From Cellulophaga sp. BC115SP (GTDB lineage Bacteria; Bacteroidota; Bacteroidia; Cytophagales; Spirosomataceae), in contig NZ_JAAALB010000006.1 in assembly GCF_009905545.1 (NCBI RefSeq), positions 62,001 to 126,000 of the forward strand: DNA of 64,000 nucleotides, read 5' to 3'. The first letter of the stretch is position 1; each line of letters opens with the position of its first letter. Positions 1 to 9,496 of this stretch are shown one piece after another. Below the pieces are notes generated by a model that saw only the letters and a list, made by a program, of their open reading frames with translations, was not told the origin of the DNA and did not search any database. Both the position numbers and the translations under genes were made by a program.

Positions 1-101
1 AGCTATCGGCTTTGGGCTTTTGGCAATTGCTAAGTTAGAGATGAGTCATTTCTAATTTTAGAGTATATTTAAAAAATATTTAGCGGTTGTAGAAAAACGA
101 T

Positions 102-210
102 ATTTCCGTTTGACACTCCTTACTTTTCTTGTCTTGACACAAGAAAAGTAACAAAAGAAAGTCAAGAAATCCTAAACTCGCCTGCGGCTCAAACAACAGG
201 ATTTCAGAAA
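102..210. repeat. dispersed intergenic repeat, copy 1
   Basis: A stretch of about 109 bp containing an internal hairpin (CTTTTCTTGT and ACAAGAAAAG arms around CTTGAC) followed by a conserved tail ending in CAGGATTTCAGAAA. Nearly the same sequence occurs at 51459-51581, where it carries an extra 14-bp all-G+C insert. No open frame in it looks coding. The function is unknown. Confidence 0.8.
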
Positions 211-290
211 TGCAAATACAATTTTTTCTTCTTCAATAGCTTTTAAAATTTAAACATGCTTTTAGAACTGGGCTTATTGTCAAACTATTC

Positions 291-335
291 ATCAAAAAAG
301 GCGTTCGAAATGAGTTTTCGAACGCCTTTTTTGAT
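291..335. terminator. bidirectional terminator hairpin at the nudK 3' end
   Basis: A perfect 20-bp inverted repeat (291-310 with 316-335, 5-base loop) with A-rich and T-rich feet, so it could terminate on either strand. It sits 3' of nudK (minus strand). It shares the outer ATCAAAAAA foot with the hairpins at 2597, 45751 and 60856, while the inner stem sequence differs. Confidence 0.7.
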
Positions 336-436
336 AGTCTCTTAAAAAACACCTCTTTAGACGCAAAATTTGGTGTATCTGCAAATGAAATTCATCTTAA
401 AATAATCACTCATGCACTCAATCACCAATCACTCAA

Positions 437-1009
437 TTAGAAATTTTTATGTAGTTGTAAATACTGCAACAACATAATTGTTTTTCCATCTTTGATTTCG
501 CCTGTTTTTACCATATCTAAGGCCTGCTCAAAGGGTAATTCAAGGACATCTATTTCTTCGTCTTCAACTCCACCACCTTCATTTGCAACGTCTTCTTGTG
601 AATACTCAGCAATAAAGAAATATAAAATTTCAGTTACCGAACCTGGACTCATATAGGCTTCAAAAACTTTTTCTACTTCCGAAATACGATAACCCGTTTC
701 TTCTTCAGTTTCTCGCTTGATAGCGGTTTCGGGCTCATCTTGGTCGAGCAAACCTGCGCAAGCTTCGATAAGCATTCCGTCTTTGTTGCCATTGACATAA
801 GTCGGAATTCTAAATTGTCGAGTCAAAATCACCGTTTTTTTCCGACTATTGTATAAAAGAATGGTAGCGCCATTACCTCGGTCATAGACTTCACGAGATT
901 GGGTTTCGACAATACCATTTTTGCGTTGATATTCAAACGTATATTTTTTTAAAATGTACCAATTGTCAGACAAAAGCTTTTCGTCGATAATTTTGATGGA
1001 AGAAGTCAT
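437..1009 (-). CDS. nudK: Nudix hydrolase, GDP-mannose pyrophosphatase NudK type
   Basis: The 190-residue protein matches the usual NudK length (about 190). The Nudix signature lies at residues 86-107 (GLLDQDE...RETEEETGY), with the metal-binding glutamates of the REx2EE core. The one-residue longer spacing between the first Glu and the RE pair is the form I recall for NudK. The following YMSPGSVTE segment is also typical of the ADP-sugar/GDP-mannose pyrophosphatase branch. The expected reaction is Mg-dependent hydrolysis of GDP-mannose to GMP and mannose-1-phosphate in the cytoplasm; other nucleoside-diphosphate sugars are possible. The gene is divergent from the DeoR-type regulator at 1081, and the 71-bp gap holds a direct repeat that may be an operator. 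Confidence 0.85.
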   Translation of the reverse strand: MTSSIKIIDEKLLSDNWYILKKYTFEYQRKNGIVETQSREVYDRGNGATILLYNSRKKTVILTRQFRIPTYVNGNKDGMLIEACAGLLDQDEPETAIKRETEEETGYRISEVEKVFEAYMSPGSVTEILYFFIAEYSQEDVANEGGGVEDEEIDVLELPFEQALDMVKTGEIKDGKTIMLLQYLQLHKNF

Positions 1010-1020
1010 AAAATCAATTT

Positions 1021-1056
1021 GATTATTTTTGATTAAAAATGATTATTTTTGATTAA
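1021..1056. promoter_or_regulatory. direct repeat between divergent nudK and deoR-type genes, possible operator
   Basis: The 16-mer GATTATTTTTGATTAA occurs twice (1021-1036 and 1041-1056) with a 20-bp period, about two helical turns, between the two divergent starts. DeoR/GlpR-family proteins commonly bind repeated sites in their own promoter, so this is a plausible autoregulatory operator; that role is inference. Confidence 0.4.
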
Positions 1057-1080
1057 TTATTCAAAACAACTAAATTTTCT

Positions 1081-1833
1081 ATGAATTACCAACTCCGCAA
1101 ACAGCTTATTTTACAAACGGTCGAAGAAAAAGGCTCGGTGGAAGTCAAGGACTTAGCCGAATTGTTACAAACTTCTGAGATTACAGTTCGAAGAGATTTG
1201 GCAACCTTGTCTGAGCAAGGTCTTTTGTATCGCACACATGGCGGAGCTATGAAGATGAGTTTGGTACAAGCACCTACGAGTTTTGCCAACAAATCCACCA
1301 GCCGCATGGCTGAGAAAGACTATATCTGCCAACTAGCAAGTCAACTGATACAAGAGGGTGATGTGATATTTTTGGATTGCGGAAGTACTGTATCTCGTTT
1401 ATGCCAATTTATCAAACATAAACGTATCAAAGTCATTACTAATTCGTTGCCAATTGTGTATGAATTAATGGGAACAGAGGTATCCGTAAATCTTATTGGT
1501 GGAGAGTTAGATGCAGAGCGACAAGCCATTCATGGAACAATTGCACTAGAGCATATCGCCCGTTATCAGGCCAATAAAGCATTTTTGGGTATCGATGGTA
1601 TTTCGTTAGCTAGAGGGCTGAGTGCTGCCTCCGAAAAGGAAGCTAGTATTGCAACGACTCTTGCACAACATGCTCAACAGGTCATTTTGTTATGCGATGC
1701 CTCTAAGCTCGAAAAAGAAGCATATCTACAATTTGCTTCCTTCGATATGCTCGATGTATTGATTACTGACGCCTCAGCAGATAAGGATTTATTGGTGAAG
1801 TATGAGCAAAAAGGCTTAAAAATTATTTGTTAG
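1081..1833 (+). CDS. DeoR/GlpR-family transcriptional regulator
   Basis: This 250-residue cytoplasmic regulator has the family's usual length (about 250). Residues 1-57 form the DeoR-type winged HTH: LRKQLILQTVEEKG, then the recognition helix around SEITVRRDL and the wing LYRTHGGA. Residues about 75-235 are the DeoR sensor domain, a sugar-phosphate-isomerase-like fold, including VIFLDCGSTVSRL and GIDGIS. Members bind phosphorylated sugars and usually repress sugar catabolic genes. The target is not evident here: the only neighbour is divergent nudK, and the repeat at 1021-1056 lies in the shared promoter. The start is the first ATG and aligns with the family N-terminus. Confidence 0.85.
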   Translation: MNYQLRKQLILQTVEEKGSVEVKDLAELLQTSEITVRRDLATLSEQGLLYRTHGGAMKMSLVQAPTSFANKSTSRMAEKDYICQLASQLIQEGDVIFLDCGSTVSRLCQFIKHKRIKVITNSLPIVYELMGTEVSVNLIGGELDAERQAIHGTIALEHIARYQANKAFLGIDGISLARGLSAASEKEASIATTLAQHAQQVILLCDASKLEKEAYLQFASFDMLDVLITDASADKDLLVKYEQKGLKIIC

Positions 1834-1932
1834 TATCTCAATAAGTAGAGTTTTTCTAAAAAGCTATTCCGATATTTGTATATTGGTTAGAGATATACCC
1901 ACTCTAATGCTATCACTTTTTCTTGGAGTCAC

Positions 1933-2481
1933 ATGGATAAATCTTTTTTACAATATCTTTTTTCAGAAGACATTATTTACAAAATTCCTGCTAATACAGA
2001 GAACAAACAAGACCTTACGGTTCCTGTTGTAAAAGTATCTGAAGAAATTCAACCAGAAAAAGTACAAAAAAACGTAGCGCCACCAACACCCGCTCCTGTG
2101 GCGAGTGTGCCAGACTTTATCCCATATAATCCTAAAAATCAGGTGTTGATTCTGGTCGATAATATCAATCAAGAAGAAATGGAGCTTTTGGGGAAAATCT
2201 TGGGGGCAGTTCAATTGCAAATCAACCAAGTAGACTTATTGGACTTATCAAAAGTAGGCGATACGAGTCTAAAAAATATTTTGACTCAAAAATCACTTCG
2301 ACAACTACTTACCTTTGGGGTATCTTTATTCAGAATACAATTAGAGATTCCTCTCACACCCTATCAGATTCGAGAAGTGCAAGGCGTAAGATTTTTATAT
2401 TCGGATGCTTTAGGAGAAATCAAAGACGACGTGACACGCAAAAAAGCCCTCTGGTCAGCGATGAAAGCCTTTTTTGCTTAA
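1933..2481 (+). CDS. conserved hypothetical protein with proline-rich linker
   Basis: 182 residues, function not recognised. Three parts are visible: a short N-terminal segment (MDKSFLQYLFSEDIIYKIP), a low-complexity Lys/Pro/Val linker at about residues 25-65, and a folded C-terminal domain from about 70 onward (VLILVDNINQEEMELLGKIL to the end). The C-terminal part, ending in KKALWSAMKAFF, loosely resembles the uracil-DNA-glycosylase-like fold of the DNA polymerase III psi subunit (HolD), but this is only an impression. It stands alone between the regulator and a repeat-filled gap, 99 bp after the deoR-type gene and on the same strand. No signal peptide or membrane segment is seen. Confidence 0.6.
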   Translation: MDKSFLQYLFSEDIIYKIPANTENKQDLTVPVVKVSEEIQPEKVQKNVAPPTPAPVASVPDFIPYNPKNQVLILVDNINQEEMELLGKILGAVQLQINQVDLLDLSKVGDTSLKNILTQKSLRQLLTFGVSLFRIQLEIPLTPYQIREVQGVRFLYSDALGEIKDDVTRKKALWSAMKAFFA

Positions 2482-2795
2482 AGTAAAACATGAGTCATTC
2501 CGAATTTGGCGGATGAGTAATGAGGTAAAAATTTGTATTCTAGCAGTAGAGATGCAATGATTGCGTCTTAAGCCAAGTTATATCAAGCATAGTAGTATCA
2601 AAAAAGCGGTTGGAAAATATTTTCCAACCGCTTTTTTGATGAAAATTTGGAGAATAATCCCAATCTTAAAAATTCGGGATGACTCATGTTTTGATACTAT
2701 ATTTCAAAATGACACCTCTTTAGACGCAATCATTGCATCTCTACTGATAGAAATCACTCAATTTGGAGTGATTCATGTCTATTTATCACATCATT
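2482..2795. repeat. 314-bp intergenic region: composite repeat with terminator hairpin and inverted partner
   Basis: The region between the hypothetical gene and tsaD (convergent) holds no gene. It contains a GTAGAGATGCAATGATTGCG copy at about 2546-2565, a strong hairpin at 2597-2640, and an inverted copy of the same GAGACGCAAT-type motif at 2721-2744. Related modules lie at 45691-45786 and 60807-60907, both near gene 3' ends. Confidence 0.7.
2597..2640. terminator. terminator hairpin (convergent gap before tsaD)
   Basis: Perfect 21-bp inverted repeat (2597-2617 with 2620-2640) with a 2-base loop and A-run/T-run feet. It can act for the gene upstream on the plus strand and for tsaD on the minus strand. 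Confidence 0.75.
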
Positions 2796-3794
2796 TTACC
2801 ATGCCATTCGTGGCATAGGACTTACATCCTGACCACAAAATTCACCTTTTTCTGCTTTGAAATGTGCAGCCATCGCAATCATCCCAGCGTTGTCGGTACA
2901 ATATTGAAACTGAGGAATATATACATTCCAACCCAACTCCTCTCCTAGTCGTTGCAATTCGGCACGCAAGCCTGAATTAGCCGACACCCCACCAGCAATC
3001 GCAATATCTTTAATTTTGTATTGCTTGGCTGCTTTTTTGAGTTTTTGAAGCAAAATTTTAATCAAGGTATGTTGCATTGAAGCACAAATATCCTTGATAT
3101 TCTCTTCAACGAAATTAGGATTCTTGGCTGTTTCTTTCTGTAAAAAGTACAAAAACGCTGTTTTAATTCCAGAGAAAGAATAATTCAAACCTTGCATTTC
3201 AACAGTCGGAAACTCAAAGCGTAAAGGATTACCTTCCTTGGCATATTTGTCGATTAATGGTCCACCAGGATAAGGCAAATTCAATAGTTTGGCTGTTTTG
3301 TCAAAAGCTTCACCAACGGCGTCGTCTTGGGTTTCGCCAATAATTTCCATATCGAGTGGCGAACGAACAAACACAATTTGTGTATGACCACCGCTGACTG
3401 TCAAACAAAGGAATGGAAACTGAGGCTTTGGCTCATCAATAAAATGCGCCAAAACGTGTGCTTGCATGTGGTGGACATCGATCAGTGGAATATTTAAACC
3501 AAGTGCCAATGCTTTGGCAAAAGAAGTACCCACTAATAAAGAGCCCAAAAGCCCTGGTCCGCGTGTAAAAGCTATGGCATTTAGGTCAGATTTTGTTATC
3601 TTCGCTGTGGCTAAAGCTTCGGCTACTACAGGCACAATATGTTGCTGATGGGCACGGCTGGCAAGTTCGGGAACAACGCCGCCCCATTTTTGATGTATGG
3701 CTTGGCTTGCGACAATATTGGAATGAAGTTTGCCATCAATAATAACGGCTGCTGAACTGTCGTCGCAAGAGGATTCTATCGCTAAAATGGTCAT
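2796..3794 (-). CDS. tsaD: tRNA N6-adenosine threonylcarbamoyltransferase
   Basis: 332 residues, normal family length (about 335). TsaD transfers the threonylcarbamoyl group from threonylcarbamoyl-AMP onto A37 of ANN-decoding tRNAs, forming t6A, in a complex with TsaB and TsaE in the cytoplasm. The N-terminal ASKHA signature MTILAIESSCDDSSAAV is present. The metal site H109-x3-H113 (HHMQAH) and the phosphate-binding loop CLTVSGGHTQI follow. The C-terminal AIAGGVSANSGLR and the DNAGMIA segment complete the fold. It is a core gene. Its 3' end faces the gene at 1933, and it is divergent from the tamB-like gene at 4018. A CAAAGATA box at 3811-3818 reads as TATCTTTG on the minus strand and may be its -7 element. 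Confidence 0.95.
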   Translation of the reverse strand: MTILAIESSCDDSSAAVIIDGKLHSNIVASQAIHQKWGGVVPELASRAHQQHIVPVVAEALATAKITKSDLNAIAFTRGPGLLGSLLVGTSFAKALALGLNIPLIDVHHMQAHVLAHFIDEPKPQFPFLCLTVSGGHTQIVFVRSPLDMEIIGETQDDAVGEAFDKTAKLLNLPYPGGPLIDKYAKEGNPLRFEFPTVEMQGLNYSFSGIKTAFLYFLQKETAKNPNFVEENIKDICASMQHTLIKILLQKLKKAAKQYKIKDIAIAGGVSANSGLRAELQRLGEELGWNVYIPQFQYCTDNAGMIAMAAHFKAEKGEFCGQDVSPMPRMAW

Positions 3795-4017
3795 GTTTCA
3801 AAATTTTTCACAAAGATAACCAATCATTTTTAAAGCTGGTTAACATTGACAAATAGGTAGCTTAGCAACCACGTCAGGTAAACATCTTTAAACTTAATAT
3901 ACGGCTTTTGCTTCTGTTTCGTTTTAAAAGCATAACATCCAAATCTATCTCTTAGTTTGAATCAGCGCAATATTCCGTCGATTCATATACCCAACCCCGA
4001 TTACCATTTCGAGTTAA

Positions 4018-7000
4018 ATGATTTTCAATGCACTCAAAATATCAACAAAAACCGTCCTTTATGCTTTAGTAGGGGTCATGATTTTGGTTGTATTATTGGT
4101 GTCGGTACTGAGAACTTCCTATGTACAAACGAAACTTGCACAATATTTTGCGCCCAAAATTTCGACTGCCTTAGGCTATCCTATCGAAGTGGATAAAGTT
4201 ACGATTCACTTTTTTGACGAAGCTACGCTCGAAGGCGTACGTGTAAAAGATTATCAAGGCTATCAGATGATAGATATTGAAAAACTAGATGTAGATTTTC
4301 AATTAAAAAGTTTAGTACAAGATAGCACCCAAAACGTACTCGATTATGTTCGTTTATTTCGTCCAAAGGTAGTTTTGGTTATTGATAAGAAAGGCGATTT
4401 GAATATTGATGAATTTATTCGTCGTATCAACAAGCTTACAGCCTCCAAAGAACCTAGGCCCAAAAATCACAAGCCCTCCCCTTTTATTATTCGAGAAGCG
4501 GATATTCAGGACGGTATTTTTACCTTAAATGATGAATCTGAACCATATTTGAATAGTCGCCAATCTTTCGACCATTATCATTTTACGCTCCATGAATTAG
4601 AGGCGCACCTCAATGACTTTACCCTGATTAGAGATACGGTAAGTTTCAAAACGACCTTGAAAGGATATGATCGTTTTTCAAATACAAGAATCAAAGAGTT
4701 AACGACCAATTTCTTGATTTCGGATACGCAAATGCGTTTTGATAATCTGTTGCTAAAGCTCAATAACTCGACGGTCAAAAATCAAATTTTGATGTCTTTC
4801 AAATCACAAAAAGACTTCAAGCATTGGAACTCCAAAGTCAGGATGCGAGCCAATTTTGATTCAACATTTGTGACTTCAGATGATTTAGGGCGGTTTGTCA
4901 ACGATATGTATGAATTCAAAGATGCCTATTATTTGAATGGCAAATTTGATGGTATTGTTAACGATTTTAAACTCCAAAATTTTGATTTGTACTTTGGCAA
5001 AAAATCAAAATTGCGGGGTGACTTTGCCTTTAAAGGGCTACCTTCTATCTCAAAAGCCGACATGAAATTGTCGATGAAAAAATCACATGTACAGGTAGAA
5101 GATTTACAAAACTATATCGGTCCTGACCCTGTAAAAGCAATTAAGAAATTTGGTTACGTCAATTTTGATGGGACTTTTGTTGGAACCATTTCAGAGTTTA
5201 AAACTACAGGTTTACTTGAATCCGAATTAGGCAAATTGGACGTGGATGTGAGTATGGTACTCAAGCCAGAATCCGCCAAATCAACCTATTCGGGATTAGT
5301 CAAGGCACAGGAGTTTAAAATAGGAACTTTGCTGGAAGAGACCTTGCTTGGGAATGTGTCGCTCAATGGTAAAATTGAAGGTCATGGCTTTAGTTGGAAA
5401 GACTCTGAGCTTCAATTTGATGGCGATATCAATAGTTTACAGTTTAATAAATATGACTACAAAAATGTGTATGTCAAAGGCAAACTAGCCAAGCAACTTT
5501 TTGATGGTCGGGTGATTGTGAATGATACCAACTTGGTGTTTAACCTTTATGGAAAAGTTGACTTAAGAAATCAAAAAGAACAAGTTGACCTTTTTGGCAA
5601 ACTCACAAAAGCTAATTTACGGAATCTATTTTTCACCAAAGACGATTGGCGCATTTCTACCTATTTGGATGTCGAATTTGATGGTATCAATGTCGACAAA
5701 CTGAAAGGGGGAGCTTTGCTATATCATACCGTGTTGGGTTATAATACTCGCAATTTGTATGTAGATACGGTAAGATTTACCTCAAAAATATTGCCTCAAG
5801 AGCGCTTATGGTCTTTGGAATCGCCACAAGCGGATGTTGCTTTTAGAGGAAAGTTTTTGCCCTCAAAAGCGACCCAAGATTTAATGCAACTAGTCAAAGA
5901 ATATTCACTCTATTTTGTGGGTAATGAGCAAGAGCGAAATGACTATTATGCTAAAAAACCGTATTTCGTACCGCTCAACTATGAAATAGATTATTTGCTG
6001 ACATTGAAGGACTTCTATCCCTTCATGGCGCTGGTATATCCTGAGGGAAAAATTTCTAAAAACACCCAATTTAAAGGTAGTTTCGGCATAGGTTCAACCT
6101 CTACTTTTTCCTTAGAATCTAAAATTGACACCTTGATTTTGGGTAAAAACTACCAATTCTATGGTAGCCATATTGACCTCAATTCTTCCAAGTTTTATAA
6201 CTCTCCAGCGGTGCTAGCATCGGTGGTTTTGAATTCTCAAAAGCAAAAAATCAGTATTCTTGAACCTACCGAAAAGTTTGATTTAGAGGCATCATGGGGC
6301 GATGACAATAGCATTCGTTTTACGAGTAAAATTCGCCAACAAAATACCACCAATGAGGCTACACTCAATGGAACATTAGGCTTTATGCAAGAAGGTATAT
6401 CGCTAAAATTCAATAAGTCGGAGTTTAAAGTATTGGACAAACGTTGGCAGATAAATCCTGAAAACCTAGTAACGATTGTTGGCAAAGATTTAGGAGCTCA
6501 AAACTTCATGATTGCCAATGATGACCAATATATTGCCCTAGATGGGAAAATTTCGGAAGACTCGACCGAGGCTATGAACTTTAAGGCCAAAAACTTTAGT
6601 CTGGAAACATTAGCCCCTGTCGTAGCCCTCAATATTAGTGGTACCGTCGATGCCGATGTATCTCTCAAAGAAGTTTATAAGCATATTAATGCCGACTCCC
6701 AACTGAGAATAGAAGGACTTACACTAGATAATTTCCTGATTGGCAATTTTGAAGGTTCTGGTATTTATGACCAAGAGGCACATATCGTTCGTTTGGATTA
6801 TGACCTCGAACGCCTCAATAATCATATCCTGAAGTTTCAGGGAACGTATGACCCTATGCAGGAAACCAACTCTCTCAATTTGACCGCTAATCTAAACCAG
6901 ACTAGTTTGCAGATTCTGGAGCCATTTACCAAAGGGGTATTCTCTAATTTGAAAGGAACAGCCAGCGGCGATTTGAAGATAACAGGCAACCTTCGCCACC

Positions 7001-8526
7001 CTATTTTCAATGGTGTTATAGATGTCAAAAAAGGCTCTTTGTTTTTTGACTATCTCAAAACTACCTTGAACTTCGAAGATAAAATCCACTTTGACGTCGA
7101 TGAAATTTTTGCCAAGAAAATGACAGTTTATGACGACGAAGGCAATAGAGCCTCGCTAATGGGCGGGGTGTATTACGATGGTAGTAACAATTTTTCATTG
7201 GGTTTGAACTTGAATTTATCCCGCTTCAAATTACTGAATACCACCAAACGTGACAACAACCTTTATTACGGAACAGGCTATGCCAGTGGCAAAGTATCCA
7301 TAGACGGCCCGTTCAACAATATTGTGATTGATGCCAATTTGATTAGTGATAGAGGGACTCGATTGTACATTCCTTTAGACAATGCACAAGATGCTGGAAG
7401 TCAAGAAGAAATAGAGTTTTTGGTAGCAAAAAATCCAGACGAAAGTAAGAACGAGAAGAAGAAAAAAGAAGATACATCGAGTCGTATTCGAATGGATTTC
7501 AAATTTGAATTTACGCCTGACGCCTACGGAGAAGTCCAATTTGATAAGCAAACAGGTGACATTATGCGTGCTTATGGAGCAGGCAAAATCAACTTAAAAA
7601 TCGATACTAAAGGCGACTTTAGCATGACTGGCGACTATGCTCTTGATAGAGGAGATTATACATTTACTTTCCAGAATATTATCAATAAAAAATTCTCTAT
7701 TCAAAGAGGAAGTCGCATTAGTTGGTCTGGCAATCCGTATGAGGCAATGCTCGATATTAGAGCAGCGTATACACAAAATGTTAACTATTTGGGTTCTGTG
7801 ATTGATACTGTTTCAACTGGTTCATCGACCTATAAAAACCGTCCAGAATTTACGCGTCGTTACCCTGTCGATGTCATTATTCAGTTGCGAGATAGGTTGT
7901 TGCAACCAGCTATTAGTTTCGATTTGAAATTACACGATTATCCACAAAATCCAGAATTTAACTCGGGGGTAACAGCGTTTCAAAACCGTATTCGTACCGA
8001 TGAACAAGAGCTCAATCGTCAGGTAAGTAATGTATTGCTTTTGGGTCAAATGGTATCCAATTCGGCAGCGGCTTTTGCTTCGGTCAATTTGGTCAATAAC
8101 CTAATGGAATTGGCTTCTAATCAGCTGAGTAATGTATTTTCAAAAATTGACCAAAACCTTAATGTCGACTTAACTTTCAACGGAAGTGGCTTGAATCAGG
8201 ACTTAATCAATAATCTCCAGTTACGTTTTTCATACAACTTCAACGATAGATTCAGAATCACCCGAAGTGGTGGTTTTACTACCGCCTTAAACCAAACCAA
8301 TGCCCTATCATTGATTGGAGACTGGTCGTTAGAATGGTTTATTCAGCGTGACGGAAGTTTGCGTTTGAAGACCTACAACCGTAATGTACAAACCTCTATA
8401 TTGGGTTCTTTAAACACCCAATATCAAACCTTCACCTCAGGAGGGATGTCGATCCTTTATTCAAAAAGTTTCAACTATTTGTTTCCTAACAAGTACAAAA
8501 AACCAGCCAAAGAAACAGCAGAATAG
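4018..8526 (+). CDS. tamB: TamB-like translocation/assembly module protein (DUF490)
   Basis: 1502 residues, within the large range of Bacteroidota TamB/AsmA-like proteins. A single N-terminal hydrophobic segment (about residues 14-31, LYALVGVMILVVLLVSVL) anchors it in the inner membrane. The body is a long series of beta-rich repeats expected to form a hydrophobic-groove beta-taco across the periplasm. The C-terminal ~400 residues carry the TamB domain, with motifs such as GTASGDLKITG, IQRGSRISWSGNPYEA and YPVDVIIQLRD. Family members move lipids or outer-membrane proteins between membranes, in Proteobacteria with TamA; no TamA partner lies next to it here. A Lys/Glu-rich insert near residue 1145 (NEKKKKED) is probably a flexible loop. 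The gene is monocistronic. Confidence 0.85.
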   Translation: MIFNALKISTKTVLYALVGVMILVVLLVSVLRTSYVQTKLAQYFAPKISTALGYPIEVDKVTIHFFDEATLEGVRVKDYQGYQMIDIEKLDVDFQLKSLVQDSTQNVLDYVRLFRPKVVLVIDKKGDLNIDEFIRRINKLTASKEPRPKNHKPSPFIIREADIQDGIFTLNDESEPYLNSRQSFDHYHFTLHELEAHLNDFTLIRDTVSFKTTLKGYDRFSNTRIKELTTNFLISDTQMRFDNLLLKLNNSTVKNQILMSFKSQKDFKHWNSKVRMRANFDSTFVTSDDLGRFVNDMYEFKDAYYLNGKFDGIVNDFKLQNFDLYFGKKSKLRGDFAFKGLPSISKADMKLSMKKSHVQVEDLQNYIGPDPVKAIKKFGYVNFDGTFVGTISEFKTTGLLESELGKLDVDVSMVLKPESAKSTYSGLVKAQEFKIGTLLEETLLGNVSLNGKIEGHGFSWKDSELQFDGDINSLQFNKYDYKNVYVKGKLAKQLFDGRVIVNDTNLVFNLYGKVDLRNQKEQVDLFGKLTKANLRNLFFTKDDWRISTYLDVEFDGINVDKLKGGALLYHTVLGYNTRNLYVDTVRFTSKILPQERLWSLESPQADVAFRGKFLPSKATQDLMQLVKEYSLYFVGNEQERNDYYAKKPYFVPLNYEIDYLLTLKDFYPFMALVYPEGKISKNTQFKGSFGIGSTSTFSLESKIDTLILGKNYQFYGSHIDLNSSKFYNSPAVLASVVLNSQKQKISILEPTEKFDLEASWGDDNSIRFTSKIRQQNTTNEATLNGTLGFMQEGISLKFNKSEFKVLDKRWQINPENLVTIVGKDLGAQNFMIANDDQYIALDGKISEDSTEAMNFKAKNFSLETLAPVVALNISGTVDADVSLKEVYKHINADSQLRIEGLTLDNFLIGNFEGSGIYDQEAHIVRLDYDLERLNNHILKFQGTYDPMQETNSLNLTANLNQTSLQILEPFTKGVFSNLKGTASGDLKITGNLRHPIFNGVIDVKKGSLFFDYLKTTLNFEDKIHFDVDEIFAKKMTVYDDEGNRASLMGGVYYDGSNNFSLGLNLNLSRFKLLNTTKRDNNLYYGTGYASGKVSIDGPFNNIVIDANLISDRGTRLYIPLDNAQDAGSQEEIEFLVAKNPDESKNEKKKKEDTSSRIRMDFKFEFTPDAYGEVQFDKQTGDIMRAYGAGKINLKIDTKGDFSMTGDYALDRGDYTFTFQNIINKKFSIQRGSRISWSGNPYEAMLDIRAAYTQNVNYLGSVIDTVSTGSSTYKNRPEFTRRYPVDVIIQLRDRLLQPAISFDLKLHDYPQNPEFNSGVTAFQNRIRTDEQELNRQVSNVLLLGQMVSNSAAAFASVNLVNNLMELASNQLSNVFSKIDQNLNVDLTFNGSGLNQDLINNLQLRFSYNFNDRFRITRSGGFTTALNQTNALSLIGDWSLEWFIQRDGSLRLKTYNRNVQTSILGSLNTQYQTFTSGGMSILYSKSFNYLFPNKYKKPAKETAE

Positions 8527-8530
8527 AGGT

Positions 8531-8757
8531 TTTTGGATTTCGGATGTGGGATTTCGGATTGCGGAAGTAGGGCGATTTAGCTTACACCTTTATAGAGCCA
8601 TATATATCCGAAATCCCACATTAGGACTGTACGAAGTATTTCAAACAATTTCAGATTTGGGATTTATGATTTCGGAAATGTAGAAATATACCTTTATTTT
8701 TTACAAAATATAGCATCTTACACTTCTGAAATCCAACATCCGAAATCCGAAATTTCA
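8531..8757. repeat. palindromic 'ATTTCGGA' intergenic repeats, two tandem units
   Basis: The 238-bp gap between the tamB-like and DinB-like genes is built of inverted TCCGAAAT / ATTTCGGA units. One unit has 14-bp arms (TGTGGGATTTCGGA at 8545-8558 with its complement at 8607-8620). A second, looser one spans about 8648-8757. A relative lies at 43690-43791. Transcribed, they would fold into long hairpins between convergent genes. Confidence 0.65.
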
Positions 8758-8764
8758 AAGTTGC

Positions 8765-9283
8765 CTATCCCAAATATCTCTCACGTATAATTGATAAGTG
8801 ATGGGCTTCATGACCTGCGATAGCCCAAGCGTAAGCCCGAGCAGATACCGCAAAACCATTGGCATTTCCCATGCGTGAGGCCACGTCCTCTATCATAGAG
8901 CGGTAAAGGGCAATCGACGACTCACGAACTAGGCGATATTGCTCCAATAAATCCTCGAAAGGTTGAGATTCGAAATTGGCAGCCTCCATATATTCATTTT
9001 CATCAAAGCCAGGCAAAGGATTTTTTTCGCCACGGGCAATACATACAGAACGATAAGAAAAAATACGTTCAGTGTCGGTGATATGTCCCAATAATTCCTG
9101 AATTGACCACTTTCCTTCGGCATATCGGTATTTTTGTTGCTCAACAGACAAATTTTTCATCAAAAAAAGTACTTCTTCTTTCTGTTTGGTAAGCATCTCA
9201 ATAACATCCTGACTATCAGAATACTCTATATATCTTGAGAAATACTTATGTTGAGGATACTCAGATTTTTCGGCCTGTCTCAT
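8765..9283 (-). CDS. DinB/DfrB-superfamily four-helix-bundle protein
   Basis: 172 residues, the usual length of the DinB_2 superfamily of metal-binding four-helix bundles (relatives include YfiT-type hydrolases and bacillithiol/mycothiol S-transferases). The metal triad is likely H67 (LLGHITD), H158 and H162 (AGHEAHHLSII). The KWSIQELLGHI helix and the C-terminal GHEAHH helix are the family hallmarks. Substrate and reaction cannot be read from the sequence. The protein is cytoplasmic and monocistronic. It is the last gene before the first tRNA-Asp copy and so marks the left border of the defence block. Confidence 0.8.
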   Translation of the reverse strand: MRQAEKSEYPQHKYFSRYIEYSDSQDVIEMLTKQKEEVLFLMKNLSVEQQKYRYAEGKWSIQELLGHITDTERIFSYRSVCIARGEKNPLPGFDENEYMEAANFESQPFEDLLEQYRLVRESSIALYRSMIEDVASRMGNANGFAVSARAYAWAIAGHEAHHLSIIRERYLG

Positions 9284-9312
9284 ATTTTTTTTTGCTTTTT
9301 TTTTACAAAAGT

Positions 9313-9343
9313 ATTGACTTCTACAAAAAAAGCACTAATTTTG
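9313..9343 (+). promoter_or_regulatory. promoter of tRNA-Asp copy 1
   Basis: ATTG at 9313-9316, a 19-bp spacer, then TAATTTTG at 9336-9343, fitting the Bacteroidota housekeeping consensus TTTG-N19-TAnnTTTG. The same -7 box with the same spacing precedes the second tRNA copy. Confidence 0.75.
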
Positions 9344-9389
9344 CATCACAATTCAGCAACGCAATCGCAAAAAGCAAAAATTGTACAAA

Positions 9390-9463
9390 GGTTTGGTAGT
9401 TCAGTTGGTTAGAATACATGCCTGTCACGCATGGGGTCGCGGGTTCGAGTCCCGTCCAGACCG
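9390..9463 (+). tRNA. tRNA-Asp (GTC), copy 1
   Basis: 74 nt that fold into a standard cloverleaf. The acceptor stem is GGTTTGG with CCAGACC and discriminator G. The anticodon loop CTGTCAC carries GTC (Asp), and the T arm is CGGGTTCGAGTCCCG. CCA is not encoded. A second copy with the same sequence lies at 31064-31137, so the two genes bracket a 21.7-kb block of mostly defence genes. Confidence 0.97.
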
Positions 9464-9464
9464 C

Positions 9465-9496
9465 AAAAGCTCAGAAAGAAATTTCTGAGCTTTTTT
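9465..9496 (+). terminator. terminator of tRNA-Asp copy 1
   Basis: AAAGCTCAGAAA and TTTCTGAGCTTT arms with a GAAA loop and a following T-run, directly after the tRNA. The second copy ends in a hairpin with the same stem. Confidence 0.85.

Noticed and set aside
2561-2818. 85-residue plus-strand open frame upstream of tsaD
   Set aside because: It spans the composite repeat and terminator hairpin and has no family features.
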